In this document: positions 11,765-23,231 of the stretch, one piece after another
Position numbering within the stretch: the stretch's first letter is position 1
Layout of the letters: the number at the start of each line of letters is the position of its first letter
NCBI RefSeq assembly: GCF_022539505.1
Contig: NC_061512.1
Span: 248,078,510-248,142,509, forward strand
Length of the DNA: 64,000 nt
Reading direction: 5' to 3'
Source of the DNA: Lolium rigidum
Lineage: Eukaryota; Streptophyta; Magnoliopsida; Poales; Poaceae
Translations under genes and position numbers: made by a program
Notes under the pieces: generated by a model
The model's database searches: none
The model's input: only the letters and a program-made list of their open reading frames with translations
Told to the model about the DNA's origin: nothing

Positions 11765-12309
11765 ATATAGTTAACGTCTTGATCGAATACTTCCAGATGT
11801 TTTGTAGAGAATTTGGGAATAATAAGGCCGGTGTGCGCAAGTTGTGGCGGCTAGCTCGTACGTCGTTTTCTTTAGTTTATGTTGCTCAACTTGCAATGGT
11901 CTTATGCTTAACACCGAACGAATCTAGTACGGAGTAGCAAAAATTGTTCAAGATACCATGCGGGGAAATTCGAGGACAATGAGATGTGCAAGTTGTGGCG
12001 AGGTAGATACATTGTCTCTTAAGCTTCCTTTTTTTTCTTTGCCAAATTTCCATCTTAGGTGAGCGATCCGATCCATTTTGAAGAAAATTATCCCTTTTGG
12101 TTCGTTTGGGGCGTGTGCAAACTCAGCGGACATACTCATTTGAGCCGCGTTGGCCATTCACCAAAAATTGAATTTAATTAATAGCTAATAAATTACCATG
12201 AGTTAGGGAATCACATAGGTCACATGTCATAGTACCAAACCAAAGTGCGAAACGACATCAATTTCGTACGAAATAGACAAACTAAGATACATATGCGAGG
12301 TCATGTATT

Positions 12310-12950
12310 ACGTTGGCAAATGATCAATTGCCCCTTCTCAAACCAAGTTCGATTTACCGGGTTCTCAAGTCGGCTAACATGATATGGTTCTCCTTGGTGA
12401 GCAACCTCACCTCTACCCTAATCTTTCTTGACTGGGTGTTGCTATCTTTAACTTCAAGGAGCTTTCTTTTGGAGGTCAATAAAGCTAGCGCATGTGGCCC
12501 CTTTCTCCTCGTGTTGCTTCTCATCCCTCTTGGCATTTGCCTCCTCCTTCTCGGCCATCAACCCCTTCAATGTCTCATGCAATGCGAGTGTGAAAGCATC
12601 CTGCTTGAGGTCTTGCTTGGTGTCCTGGCGTCCCCTTGGCCAAGATCCACGACCACCATTACTAAGGGAACCCATGTTTGGACCACCATTTTTCAAGATC
12701 AATGACCGATGATTCATTGCCACGCCTGTTGTTGAGACCCTTTTTGTATATAATGTAGCTTAGTTCCCACTTGCGTCACATTTTGATCTCCATCCAACAA
12801 TGGCACAATATGAAATGTTTGTTGTCATATTGCTCCTAGAGGTAGTCCAAAGCTTGGGGTAATGATGCATGTAAAATATAGACATGAACTTTGTAGTCCA
12901 TTGATAAATATTTCCACATATTTGCATCATATCAGTAGTTATTATCAATG
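12310..12950 (-). pseudogene. Broken ORF1 (Myb/NAM-associated type) of a Harbinger element
   Basis: Read right to left, short conserved stretches appear in changing frames. A segment with HCWMEIK (about 12790) fits the HCW motif of the N-terminal part of PIF/Harbinger ORF1 and NAM-associated plant proteins. Then come a basic GRGSWPRGR region, LHETLKGLMAEKEEANAKRD (about 12540), and a charged helix ending in ENHIMLADL (about 12370). ORF1 proteins of this family are DNA-binding partners of the Harbinger transposase. Frameshifts and at least one stop break it, and no transposase or clear terminal repeats lie nearby, so it is a relic. The 12951-13470 stretch beside it has no recognisable content. 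Confidence 0.55.
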
Positions 12951-13470
12951 TTCTTAAGCATTTCTATTTTCGTGCCCCTCCTTCTTTAGTTCTACTCACT
13001 TTTCCTCAGCCACTGAAATTTTCCTCGCTTTTGCCCAACCTCTTGTCTCATACTCTCAAAAACGGTCGGACGGAGGGTTGTTACCGGGTCAAAGGCATTG
13101 ACTGTCACCGTGATAGTCAGTCCGTCACCGCGACGGTAACATGCTGGCGAGCGAGGCCGCGTTGTGTGGTCCGGTAGTGACACCTTTGATCTACAATCTC
13201 TCACCCGAAGCATTTGATTGTTTCCAGCTGACTAGTGGGCCGCTTTACAAGGGGGGTATTACATCACTGCAGTCAATGACATGTAGGAACGGTGCATGCG
13301 TGGGTACGAGGGGATCTTGAGAAAGAGCCCCACAACGATTAGATGAGTGGCCTGCGAAATTTCCGATATGTGAGCAACTACCACAAAGCACCATAGGAAA
13401 CGAGACCACGTGCGTTAGATAGATAGGAAAGGGCCACATTCAATGGTACGAAGAAGAGGAGAAATGGTGG

Positions 13471-13886
13471 TGGACATTGACGGCAACCTCCAAAAGATTT
13501 TCCTTGTGGCAAGTGAAGATGAGGGTGATTCTCACCCGAACTTCTTATTTGGATGAAAAGCTCGAAGAATTCAGCAAGTCTGATGCAAAGACATGGACCG
13601 ATGAAGAAAAGTGGAAGCACTGTAAGGCTTTGTCTTTGATTAAACTACATCTGTTCGACAATATTTTGCAGGAAGGGTTGTTGGAGAAAACTGCAGCGGC
13701 CCTGTGGCTAAAACTGGAATCGATATGCATGTTCAAAAGATCTAACCAGTAAGATTTTTTTTTCGAAAAGGGGCGGAGCCCAGCCTCTGCATCAAAACGA
13801 TGCATACGGCCTTTATTAATAAAGCGAAGTTCAGCAGTACTATAGTAGGTTTACATAACCAGTAAGGTACCCGTGAAGATGATGTT
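13471..13886 (+). pseudogene. Copia gag, first part (split by insertions)
   Basis: The frame from 13477 contains FSLWQVKMR, KTWTDEEKWKHCKALSLIKL and EKTAAALWLKLE, the conserved N-terminal half of Ty1/copia gag (UBN2-type) proteins. In copia elements this protein forms the virus-like particle. The gene is hit twice: a 102-bp LINE end inserted at 13754, and the 18.6-kb gypsy-type element inserted at 13887. The gag frame resumes at 32521 directly after that element. Neither copia LTR nor primer site is present upstream, so only an internal fragment survives. Confidence 0.8.
13754..13855 (-). mobile_element. 5'-truncated LINE end, 102 bp, with 11-bp duplication
   Basis: TAACCAGTAAG is present at 13743-13753 and 13856-13866. 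The insert starts with a T run (poly(A) on the minus strand) followed by CGAAAAGGGGCGGAGCCCAG, a LINE 3' terminus. A related end (GATGCAGAGGC...A run) is visible at about 34740-34780 and in shorter form at 46613. Confidence 0.8.
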
Positions 13887-15320
13887 TGATGTCTACGGGT
13901 GCTTCTATTCTTGTAGACAGTGTTTGGCCTCCAAGAGCAGAGGTTTGCAGAACAGCAGCAAGTTTCCCTTAAGTGGATCACCCAAGGTTTATCGAACTCA
14001 GGGAGGAAGAGGTCAAAGATATCCCTCTCAAGCAACCCTGTAATCACAAAGCAAGAAGTCTCTTGTGTCCCCAACACATCAAATACACTTGTCAGGTGTA
14101 TAGGTGCACTAGTTCGGCGAAGAGATAGTGAAATACAAGTAATATAGATGTATATGAGTGGTAATAGCAATCTGAATAAAATATGGCAGCGAGTAAACAT
14201 GCAACAAAACAAGTAAACAAACGGAGATTCGATGCTTGGAAGCAAGGCCTAGGGATCCCGCTTTCACTAGTGGACACTCTCAACAATGATCACATAATAG
14301 AACCACTCTACACTCTTTTGTTGGATAATGAACACCACTAACTCGTGTAGGATTACACGAACCCTCAATGCCGGAGTTAACAAGCTCCACAAGTATTCGA
14401 TATTCATGTTTAAGTAACCTTAGAGTGCAAGATAGATCAACATAATTACACCAAGAACTAACATAGCATGCACACTATCACCATCACGCCATGAAGGAGG
14501 CATAGATCACGTCAATACTTATCATAGCAATAGTTAACTTCATAATCTACAAGAGATCACAATCATAGCCTACACCAAGTACCGCACGAGGCACACACTC
14601 GTCACCATTACACAAGTGCAGGAGGAATAGAGTACTTTAATAACATCACTAGAGTAGCACATAGATGATATTCAACTAGATCACATAAAGAGAGAGATGA
14701 ACCACATAGCTACAGCGGAGCCCTCAGCCCCGGGGTGAATTACTCCCTCCTCATCATGGAGACAGCGATGGCGGTGAAGATGGCGGTGGAGACGGCGGTG
14801 GAGATGACTCCGGGGGCAATTCCCCGTCCCGGCGGCGTGCCGAACGAGACTTCGTCCCCCGAATTGGACTTTCGTGATGGCGGCGGCTCCGGATGGTTTT
14901 CTCTGTTTCCGTCGAACTGGTCGATGTTTTTAGGTCAGGGACGAATATATAGGCGGAGAGGCGGCGCAAGGAGGCGGCTGGGGCCCCCTCACCATAGGCT
15001 GGCGCGGCCAGGGGGCCACCAGCGCCGCCTTATGGTGTGGGCCCCCTGCTGCCCTCCTCCAACTCTCCTTCGGTGTTCCGGAAGCTTCCGGGAATTCTAA
15101 GACTTTCGGTGTTGATTTCGTCCGATTCCGAAAATATTTCGTTACTAGGATTTCTGAAACCAAAAACAGCAGAAAACAGCAACTGGCCTTTCGGCATCTC
15201 GTCAATAGGTTAGTTCCAGAAAATGCACGAATATGACATAAAATATGCATAAAACATGTAGATATCATCAATAAAGTAGCATGGAACATAAGAAATTATC
15301 GATACGTCGGAGACGTATCA
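13887..15320 (-). repeat. 3' LTR of the outer element
   Basis: 1434 bp, TG...CA on either strand, matching 31094-32520 over its whole length. A TATA-like CTATATATTCG (minus strand, around 14943-14955) is a plausible promoter. Most differences from the partner LTR are one-base changes or indels at CAG/CTG triplets. Confidence 0.92.
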
Positions 15321-15336
15321 GCATCCCCAAGCTTAG
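15321..15336 (-). other. Polypurine tract of the outer element
   Basis: On the minus strand CTAAGCTTGGGGATGC abuts the 3' LTR. Purine-rich AAGCTTGGGGA is the expected plus-strand primer. Close copies of the same 16-mer occur twice more in the 3' untranslated region. Confidence 0.75.
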
Positions 15337-15972
15337 TTCTGCTCGTCCCGAGCGAGTAAAACGATAACAAAGATAATTTCGAAGTGACATGCCATCATAA
15401 CCTTGATCATACTATTTGTAAACATATGTAATGAATGCAGCGATCAAAACAATGGTAATGACATGAGTAAACAAGTGAATCATAAAGCAAAGACTTTTCA
15501 TGAATAATACTTTCAAGACAAGCGTCAATAAGTCTTGCATAAAAGTTAACTCATAAGCAATAAATTCTTAGTAGAAAGCTTTGAAACAACACAAAGGAAG
15601 ATATAAGTTTCAGCAGTTGCTTTCAACTTTAACATGTATATCTCATGGATAATTGTCAATACAAAGTAATATAACAAGTGCAATAGGTAAACATGTAAGA
15701 ATCAATGCACATAATTTACACAAGTGTTTGCTTCTAAGATAGAAAGAATAGGTAAACTGACTCAACAATAAAGTAAAAGAATGGCCCTTCAAAGAGGAAA
15801 GCATCGATTGCTATATTTGTGCTAGAGCTTTGATTTTGAAAACATATAGAGAGCATAAAAGTAAAGTTTTGAGAGGTGTTTGTTGTTGTCAACGAATGGT
15901 AGTGGGCGCTCTAACCCCCTTGCCAGACAAACCTTCAAAGAGCAGCTCCCATTTTATTTTATTTTTTTGGGT

Positions 15973-16172
15973 GGCACTCCTTCCATTCTTTCTTTCACAA
16001 ACCATGGCTAACCGAATCCTCGGGTGCCTGCCAACAATCTCATACCATGAAGGAGTGCCTTTTTATTTTAGTTTTATTATGATGACACTCCTCCCCACCT
16101 TTGCTTTCTCAAGCCATGGCTAACCGAATCCTTCGGGTGCCGTCCAACAATCACATACCATGAAGGAGTGTC
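15973..16172 (-). other. Two consecutive foldbacks in the 3' untranslated region
   Basis: GGCACTCCTTCC (15973-15984) pairs with GAAGGAGTGCC (16049-16059). GACACTCCTCC (from 16084) pairs with GGAGTGTC (about 16165-16172). The loops share the motif CATGGCTAACCGAATCC. The inner element carries the same pair at about 22170-22375. The remaining 3' untranslated region (15337-17744) has no coding capacity. Confidence 0.6.
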
Positions 16173-17032
16173 TATTTTTGTTAATTAATTTGGGACTGGG
16201 AATCCCATTGCCGGCTCTTTTTGCAAAGTTATTGGATAAGCGGATGAAGCCACTAGTCCATTGGTGAAAGTTGCCCAACAAGATTGAAAGATAAACACCA
16301 CATACTTCCTCATGAGCTATAAAACATTGACACAAATAAGAGGTAATAACTTTTGAATTGTTTAAAGGTAGCACTCAAGCAATTTACTTTGGAATGGCAG
16401 GAAATACCACGTAGTAGGTAGGTATGGTGGACACAAATGGCATGAATATTGGCTCAAGTATTTGGATGCATGAGAAGTATTCCCTCTCGATACAAGGTTT
16501 AGGCTAGCAAGGTTATTTGAAGCAAACTCAAGTATGAAATGGTGCAGCAAGACTCACATGTAAACATATTATAAGCATTATAAGACTTTACATCGTCTCC
16601 TTGTTGTTCAAACACCTCAACCAGAAAATATCTAGACTTAGAGAGATCAATCATGCAAACCAAATTTTAGCAAGCTCTATGTATTTCTTCATTAATAGGT
16701 GCTAAGTTTATGATGCAAGAGCTTAAACATGAGCACAACAATTGCCAAGTATCACATTATCCAGGACATTTTACCAATTACCACATGTAGCATTTCCCGT
16801 TTCCAACCATATAACAATTAACGAAGCAGTTTCAACCTTCGCCATGAAAATTAAAAGCTAAGAACACATGTGTTCATACGAACCAGCGGAGCGTGTCTCT
16901 CTCCCACACAAGCATTTATTCAAACAAAAATAAAAACAAAAACATACAGACGCTCCAAGTAAAGTACATAAGATGTGACCGAATAAAAATATAGTTTCAA
17001 GAGAAGGAACCTGATACTTTGTCGATAAAGAA

Positions 17033-17053
17033 GGGGATGCCTTGGGCATCCCC
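17033..17053 (-). other. Stem-loop next to polypurine-like repeats
   Basis: GGGGATGCC TTG GGCATCCCC on the plus strand is a perfect 9-bp stem with a 3-nt loop. On the minus strand it follows an AAGCTTGGGGATGC-like motif and is preceded by a second one at about 17103-17118. The identical arrangement occurs in the element starting at 59892 (63693-63713). Confidence 0.65.
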
Positions 17054-17744
17054 AAGTTTAGACGCTTGAGTCTTCTTAAAATATGAAGGGATGAACCACC
17101 GGAGCATCCCCAAGCTTAGACTTTTCATTCTTCTTGATCGTAGTATATCATCCTCCTCTCTTGACCCTTGAAAACTTCCTTCACACCAAACTTCAAGCGA
17201 ACTCATTAGAGGGTTAGTGCACAATAAAAATTTACATGTTCAGTGGTGAAACAATCATTCTTTACACTTCTGGACATTGCATAAAGCTACTGGACATTAA
17301 TGGATCAAAGAAATTCATCCAACATAGCAAAAGAGGCAATGCGAAATAAAAGGCAGAATCTGTCAAAACAGAACAGTTCGTAAATACGAATTTTAAAATG
17401 GCACCAGACTTGCTCAAATGGAAAAACTCAAAACTAATGAAAGTTGCGTACATATCTGAGGATCACTCACGCAAATTGGCATAATTTTCTGAGTTTCCTG
17501 CAGAGAATTAGGCCCAGATTCGTGACAGCAAAGAAATCTGTTTCTGCGCAGTAATCCAAATCTAGTATCGACCTTTTTATCAAAGACTTTACTTGGCACA
17601 ACAATGCAATAAAAATAAGATAAGGAGAGGTTGCTACAGTAGTAACAACTTCCAAGACACAAATACAAAATAAAAGTACTGTAGCAAAATAAACACATGG
17701 GTTATCTCCCAAGAAGTTCTTTCTTTATAGCCATTAAGATGGGC

Positions 17745-19955
17745 TTAGCAGTTTTGCAAGAAATAGTATTTGGAGCAAAAAGGAGCATCAAGAGACAAAT
17801 TCAAAACAAATTTAAGCCTAGCATGCTTCCTATGCATAGGAGTCTTGTACACAAATGAATTCATGAAGAACAAGGTGACAAGCAAAAGAGGATAAAACAC
17901 GAGTAACTTCAAAATTCTCAACATAAAGAGGGGAAACTTAATATTATTAAGATGCATATAACCATGTTTCCCTCTCTCATAATAACTTTCAGTATCATCA
18001 TTGATGAAATCCACAATATACCCATCACTAAAAACATTCTTATCATGGTTCATATGCATAGGAGTATCATTAATTTTAGCATAAGAAGAGTTCTTCTCAT
18101 TAATAGTAATTGGAGCAAGATTATTATCAAGAATTTGAACATGGTAAACAAGTTGCATATTAAGGGAATGGTTTTTGGCAACCCAATCATAACTATGACA
18201 AGTTTCATAATGATAATTGTAACATGTGTCATATCCATCTCTATAGCGATTATCTAAACCAGAATATGTAATATTATCATTTTCACTAGAAGTAGAGGTC
18301 TCAAATATAGGATCTTCGAGCACAACGTCCCCAAGCTTAGAGCTTTCAATATCATCGTTTGAGGGGACATGAATAATGCTATCATCATTACTTTCATAAT
18401 CAGTACCAAAGAGATTTCCAATATCAAAGGTAGTGTGCTCATTCAAATCATGATCGCTAATGTATGTAAAGGGCATAGGAAGATCATCGTATTCAGATTC
18501 ATTATCACAATAATCATTAGGAGCAACATACTTACATTTACCTAGCGTTATCTCATTCACGCGGGGATACGCCGTTACCTCTTTCTTTTTATTCTCCTTC
18601 TTCTTCTTCTTCTTCTTCTTCTTCTTCTTCTTCTTCTTCTTCTTCTTCTTCTTCTTCTTCTTCTTCTTCTTCTTCTTCTTCTTCTTCTTCTTCTTCTTCG
18701 TTCCCTTCTTCTTCTTCTTCTCTTCCTTATCCTCGTTCCCTTCTTTAGGAGGAAGAGGCTTGAAAGGTGGCTTGTCCGCATAACCTGATTTACTTTTAGA
18801 AACAATAGAAGAAACTTGGGAGGATCCCTCCTTTTCATTAATTAGTTGAAAACACACAACGGTCCTATCATATTTTGGCAAGGTGTCATCTTCTAAAATA
18901 TTTTGTATGTAAGTGTTTGTATGGCTATTATCAATGCAATAAGAAAAACAACCATGCAGGACATCATCAATATCAAGATCACTCATATGTAACAAAGAGA
19001 TTTTTCTCGACAGTTCTTCACACCCCAAAAATAAAGTAAGTTCATCATGCTGATTAGGAGTAATTTCATCATCACAATACAAATTTGCAGCACTCATTGG
19101 GTTCAAATTATCATGGGAGGGGCATTGAAAATTAAAATGACTCACTTCATGGCAAACTTCACAAATAAAAGGATAGAGGGCACAAACTTTTTTACCAAGA
19201 TCATCTAGAGCCCTAAACCACTTTCTAGTTTTTTCATTAGCATGATGGATACAATATTCATCTTTGATTTGATTAATTCCACAAGGTCTATGTATTCCAC
19301 AAAAATTAACATGCTTATAGGAAATAGCATTCTTAGGAGTTTGAGCATGCTTATTGCAATCATTAATAACAATTTCATCCTTCATACAAGCCTCTTTAAA
19401 AGGTTCATGGTACTTATCAAAATTCTTCCTAGGCAATTCAAAATGAGAAGCAAAGGCTTTATAAAGATTTGCAGCAACTTGAGAGTCAAGACCATAAGTA
19501 GCACTCATATTTCGAAATTTATCGGTATCCATAAAAGTTTCAATGCATTCATAATCATAATTTATACCTGACTCTTTACCTTTGTCGTTCTCCCAATCTT
19601 CAGTGTTCTCCTTAATCCGATCAAGAAGGTCCCTTTTAAACTCTTCTTTGTTGCGCGTGAATGATCCAGAACAAGTAGTATCCAGCAAGGTCTTATCTTG
19701 AAAAGAAAGTCTTGCATAGAAATTATCAATGATGATGTTACCTGGAAGCTCATGATTGGGGCATTTGAGCATTAAAGACTTCAATCTCTCCCATGCTTGG
19801 GCAATACTCTCTCCATCATGTGGCCAGAAATTATATATATGGTTTCGATCTTTGTGAATTTCACTTGGAGGATAGAACTTGGAATAAAATAGAGGCACAA
19901 TATCCTTCCAATCAAGAGAGCGCCCGTCCTTCAGCAGTTTATACCAATGCGCCGC
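17745..19955 (-). CDS. Gag-like protein of the outer element, C-terminal part (about 736 codons)
   Basis: This open frame continues directly from the N-terminal part at 30435-30920 once the inner element and one GCCGC copy are set aside, giving one ORF of about 900 codons. The first ~130 residues here contain DIVPLFYSKFYPP, NFYARLSFQDKTLLD and RNKEEFKRDLLDRI, matching the retrotransposon gag domain of the inner element. Then follow a Cys/His-containing stretch (CGIHRPCG, CEVCHEVSHFNFQC), an acidic region, a run of more than 30 lysines, and a unique region. The C-terminus has a hydrophobic segment (FYPLLLVTLFFMNSFVY) followed by basic residues (HRKHARLK). No pol motifs follow the stop at 17745. 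Gag normally assembles the particle around the element RNA; the C-terminal module is unexplained. The frame has no break apart from the insertion. Confidence 0.85.
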   Translation of the reverse strand, partial: AAHWYKLLKDGRSLDWKDIVPLFYSKFYPPSEIHKDRNHIYNFWPHDGESIAQAWERLKSLMLKCPNHELPGNIIIDNFYARLSFQDKTLLDTTCSGSFTRNKEEFKRDLLDRIKENTEDWENDKGKESGINYDYECIETFMDTDKFRNMSATYGLDSQVAANLYKAFASHFELPRKNFDKYHEPFKEACMKDEIVINDCNKHAQTPKNAISYKHVNFCGIHRPCGINQIKDEYCIHHANEKTRKWFRALDDLGKKVCALYPFICEVCHEVSHFNFQCPSHDNLNPMSAANLYCDDEITPNQHDELTLFLGCEELSRKISLLHMSDLDIDDVLHGCFSYCIDNSHTNTYIQNILEDDTLPKYDRTVVCFQLINEKEGSSQVSSIVSKSKSGYADKPPFKPLPPKEGNEDKEEKKKKKGTKKKKKKKKKKKKKKKKKKKKKKKKKKKKKKKKKKENKKKEVTAYPRVNEITLGKCKYVAPNDYCDNESEYDDLPMPFTYISDHDLNEHTTFDIGNLFGTDYESNDDSIIHVPSNDDIESSKLGDVVLEDPIFETSTSSENDNITYSGLDNRYRDGYDTCYNYHYETCHSYDWVAKNHSLNMQLVYHVQILDNNLAPITINEKNSSYAKINDTPMHMNHDKNVFSDGYIVDFINDDTESYYERGKHGYMHLNNIKFPLFMLRILKLLVFYPLLLVTLFFMNSFVYKTPMHRKHARLKFVLNLSLDAPFCSKYYFLQNC
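18597..18723. repeat. (TTC)n microsatellite encoding poly-lysine
   Basis: About 103 bp of pure TTC (18597-18699) plus a short continuation. It lies in frame inside the outer gag-like ORF, where the minus strand reads AAG codons, giving a lysine homopolymer. Confidence 0.95.
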
Positions 19956-21470
19956 TGATGACCCACAAGTATAGGGGGTGTATCGTAGTATCTTCGATAA
20001 GTAAGAATGTCGATCCCAACGAGGAGCAGAAGGTGTTGGCAGCAGTTTCGATGAAGGATTCACTGTAAATGCTCACAAACAAGTATTCAAGGGGTTTTGA
20101 TGTAACGAGATGAATAAAGTACGAGTAAGTAAAATGCGAGAGAAATAATTGCAGCGAGTGGCCCAATCCTTTTTAGCACAAAGGACAAGCCGGTTTGTTT
20201 ACTTATGATGACCAAACGTTCTCGAGGACACACGGGGATTTTAGTCTAATACTTTCGCTTCATGTGGTTTAATAATCTTCATTGTTTTGATAAGTGTTGT
20301 GTGGGTGAACCTATGCTAATGCACCGCCCTTCCTAGGACTAATACATACTTGTGATTATACCCCCCGCAAGCATCCGCAACTACAAGAAAGTAATTAAGA
20401 TAAATCTAACCACAGCCTTAAACTCGAGATCCCGCGATCCCTCCCGCATCGATATACTAACGGGGGCTTAGGTTTCTGTCACTCCGGCAACCCCGCAATT
20501 AGCAACCGAATACAAGATGCACTCCCCTAGGCCCATAAATGGTGAAGTGTCGTGTAGTCGACGTTCACACGACACCACTAGAAGAATGACACCACAACTT
20601 AAATATCATAACATTGAATATTACTCAACCATAATTCACTACTAGCATTTAGACTTCACCCATGTCCTCAAGAACTAAACGAACTACTCACGAGACATCA
20701 TATGGAATGCAATCAGAGGTGATATGATGATGAATAGCAATCTGAACATAAACCTTGGTTCAATGGTTTCACTCAATAGCATCTACAACAAGTATAGAAT
20801 AACACCAGGAGAGTTTCCCCTATCAAACAATCAAGATTTAACCCGAATTGCTACAGCGATGACGAGGTGCAGCGGTGGTGATGGCGGTGTAGATGGTGGA
20901 GATGATGATGATGATGATGGAGATGATGTCCCGCTCGATGACGATGGCGATGGCGTCGATTTCCCCCTCCCGGAGGGAATTTCCCCGGCGGATTCCTGCC
21001 CGCCGGAGAGATCTCTTCTCTCTGGTGTTCTCCGCCCCGCAGAGGCGGCTGTAACCCCTCGTGAGGTCCTCTATCTGGCTTAGGTTTTCGGGACGAAGGA
21101 GTACGCGAAGAAAAGGAGGCGAAAGGGGCTGTGGGGCCCCCAGAGCATAGGGTGGCGCGGCCAGGCCATGGGCCGCGCCGCCCTATGGTCTGGGCCCACA
21201 GTGGCCCCTCTTTCCTTCCCCTTCTGGCTCCTTCCGTCATCTGGAAAAATAGGAATTTCCGTGAAATTCCCTTCCACAGTTGATCTTCCGAAATATTGCG
21301 TTCTGACGGTGCTTTTTCCAGCAGAATCCTGGCTCCGGTGCTTAATCCTCTAATGATGGTGAAACATGCAAAATAGATAAAATAACATAAGTATTGTGTC
21401 CCAATATGAAATATATCAATGAATAACAGCAAATTATGATACAAAATAGTGATGCAAATTGGACGTATCA
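19956..21470 (-). repeat. 3' LTR of the inner element
   Basis: 1515 bp, near-identical to 28917-30429. It starts TGATGACCCAC and ends GGACGTATCA on the plus strand. A GAT-rich stretch (20870-20960) and a GC-rich stretch (20960-21200) generate open frames in both copies that are not genes. Confidence 0.95.
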
Positions 21471-21487
21471 ACTCCCCCCAAGCTTAG
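21471..21487 (-). other. Polypurine tract of the inner element
   Basis: Minus strand CTAAGCTTGGGGGGAGT abuts the 3' LTR. Between it and the extra ORF (21488-23230) lies a non-coding 3' region with the paired foldbacks shared with the outer element. Confidence 0.75.
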
Positions 21488-23231
21488 ACCTCGCTTGTCC
21501 CCAAGCGAAACTGAGCTCGATAAACAAGACCACATGTTTATGGAGTGAAGAGTCGATAAATAAAATACGGACAAGAAGCATCATATTCATTTACACAAGA
21601 CATTCTAGTAAACAACTTCCTCATATAACTCATCTCGAAATAAGTAAAGAGAAATCACAAGTAAAGGTGCATAAGAAATCATAGTTGGTAATGGCAAACT
21701 TTGTTCTTGGTCAGAGAACTACTAACAGATTGTACTTCTAAGCAAAGCTTTCATATTAGAATTTATAGCTGAGCCTTCATATTTAAGCATGACAATCTCT
21801 TCATAATCATTGATAACTTCAAAGTCATATTCATTCGGATAAAATTGGTACTAAACAAGAAAGTATAAAAGACATGATCAACTCGAATCATAGCATAAAT
21901 GATTGGTTCACAACAACTCAATTGCTTGCTTGAGATAGAGGGAAATAGGTTTACTGACTCGACATAAAAGTAAAAGACAGGCCCTTCGCAGAGGGAAGCA
22001 GGGATTAAATCATGTGCTAGAGCTTTTCAAGTTTTGAAATCATATAAAGAGCATAAAAGTAAGATTTTGAGCGGTGTTTGTTGTTGTCAACGAATGGTAG
22101 CGGGCACTCTAACCCCCTTGCCGGACAAACCTTCAAAGAGCGGCTCCCATTTTATTTTATTTTTGGGTGGCACTCCTTCCAACCTTTCTTTCACAAACCA
22201 TGGCTAACCGAATCCTCGGGTGCCCGCCAACAATCTCATACCATGAAGGAGTGCCTTTTTATTTTAGTTTTATTATGATGACACTCCCCCCAACCTTGGC
22301 TTTCTCAATCCATGGCTAACCGAATCCTCGGGTGCCTTCCAACATTCACATACCATGGAGGAGTGTCTATTTAAGTTAATTAATTCGGGACTGGGAATCC
22401 CATTGCCGGCTCTTTTTGCAAAATTATTGGATAAGCGGATGTGCCGCTAGTCCATTGGTGAAAGTCCGCCCAACAAGATTGAAAGATAAAACACCACATA
22501 CTTCCTCATGAGCTATAGAACATTGACACAAATAAGGAGTAGTATAGTTTGAATTATTTAAAGGTAGCACATGAAGTATTTACTTGGAATGGCGGAAAAT
22601 ACCATGTAGTAGGTAGGTATGGTGGACACAAATGGCATAGGTTTGGTCTAAGGTTATGGATGTATGAGAAGCATTCCCTCTCGATACGAGTCTTTGGCTA
22701 GCAAGGTTTGATAGCAAGCATAAAGGTTGAAGGAAACAAACAAATATACATATGATAGAAACAATCATGCATCTTTCTCATAAGCACAAGCAATTTTAAC
22801 TTTAGAATACTAAGCATAGAGATAATAGAGTAATGTATCTAAGTGTATTTCTCTCTTCTAATTAAACATCGGGGTGTTGTTGCTATTGACCAATGCTAAG
22901 TTTGCCAAAACCAAATAGATTTACTTGATGCTCCCAAAGTGATATCAATACTCATGTCAAGAGTAATCATATAATGGAGATTGCAAACTAAAATAAGGTG
23001 TGCAAAAAGTAAATGATAAGACTTCTCATTAATATTCCATAACGATAACTCACACCAACGGATACATAGATAACTAACTAAGAGAGATACTTCCACATTG
23101 CATACTATTCCATATGATAACTTCCCTACTCATGATATGACACTACTTGATAGTAAAAGATAAAGGTGGTGATGATGTGATACCGCGGCACTCCCCCAAG
23201 CTTGGAACAAACCAAGGGGATGCCAATACCG

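Larger units (their letters stand above)
8384..12060 (+). repeat. Block repeat, copy 1 (interrupted)
   Basis: Pieces at 8384-8502, about 10040-10223 and 11774-12060 match, in the same order and orientation, parts of two other segments (33722-35100 and 35544-36604 plus 46336-47640). Shared landmarks are ATGTCCCCCGGG with GGCCGGACGAATG, TTCGACTT[G/C]AATTTCCCTTT, GATTCGGATTC, and a stretch around GGGGAAATTCGA. No open frame is conserved between the copies, so this is either an unrecognised repeat family or a local tandem duplication of intergenic DNA. Copy 1 is broken up by a MITE with a hairpin and by the Mutator-type element 10233-11764. Confidence 0.6.

Noticed and set aside
18575..18838. Minus-strand ORF with a long arginine run
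   Set aside because: It is the same TTC repeat read in another frame of the gag-like gene.
20724..21083. ORF with poly-Asp (and its copy at 29685-30041)
   Set aside because: Lies in the LTR of the inner element and is antisense to its transcription; GAT-rich repeat.
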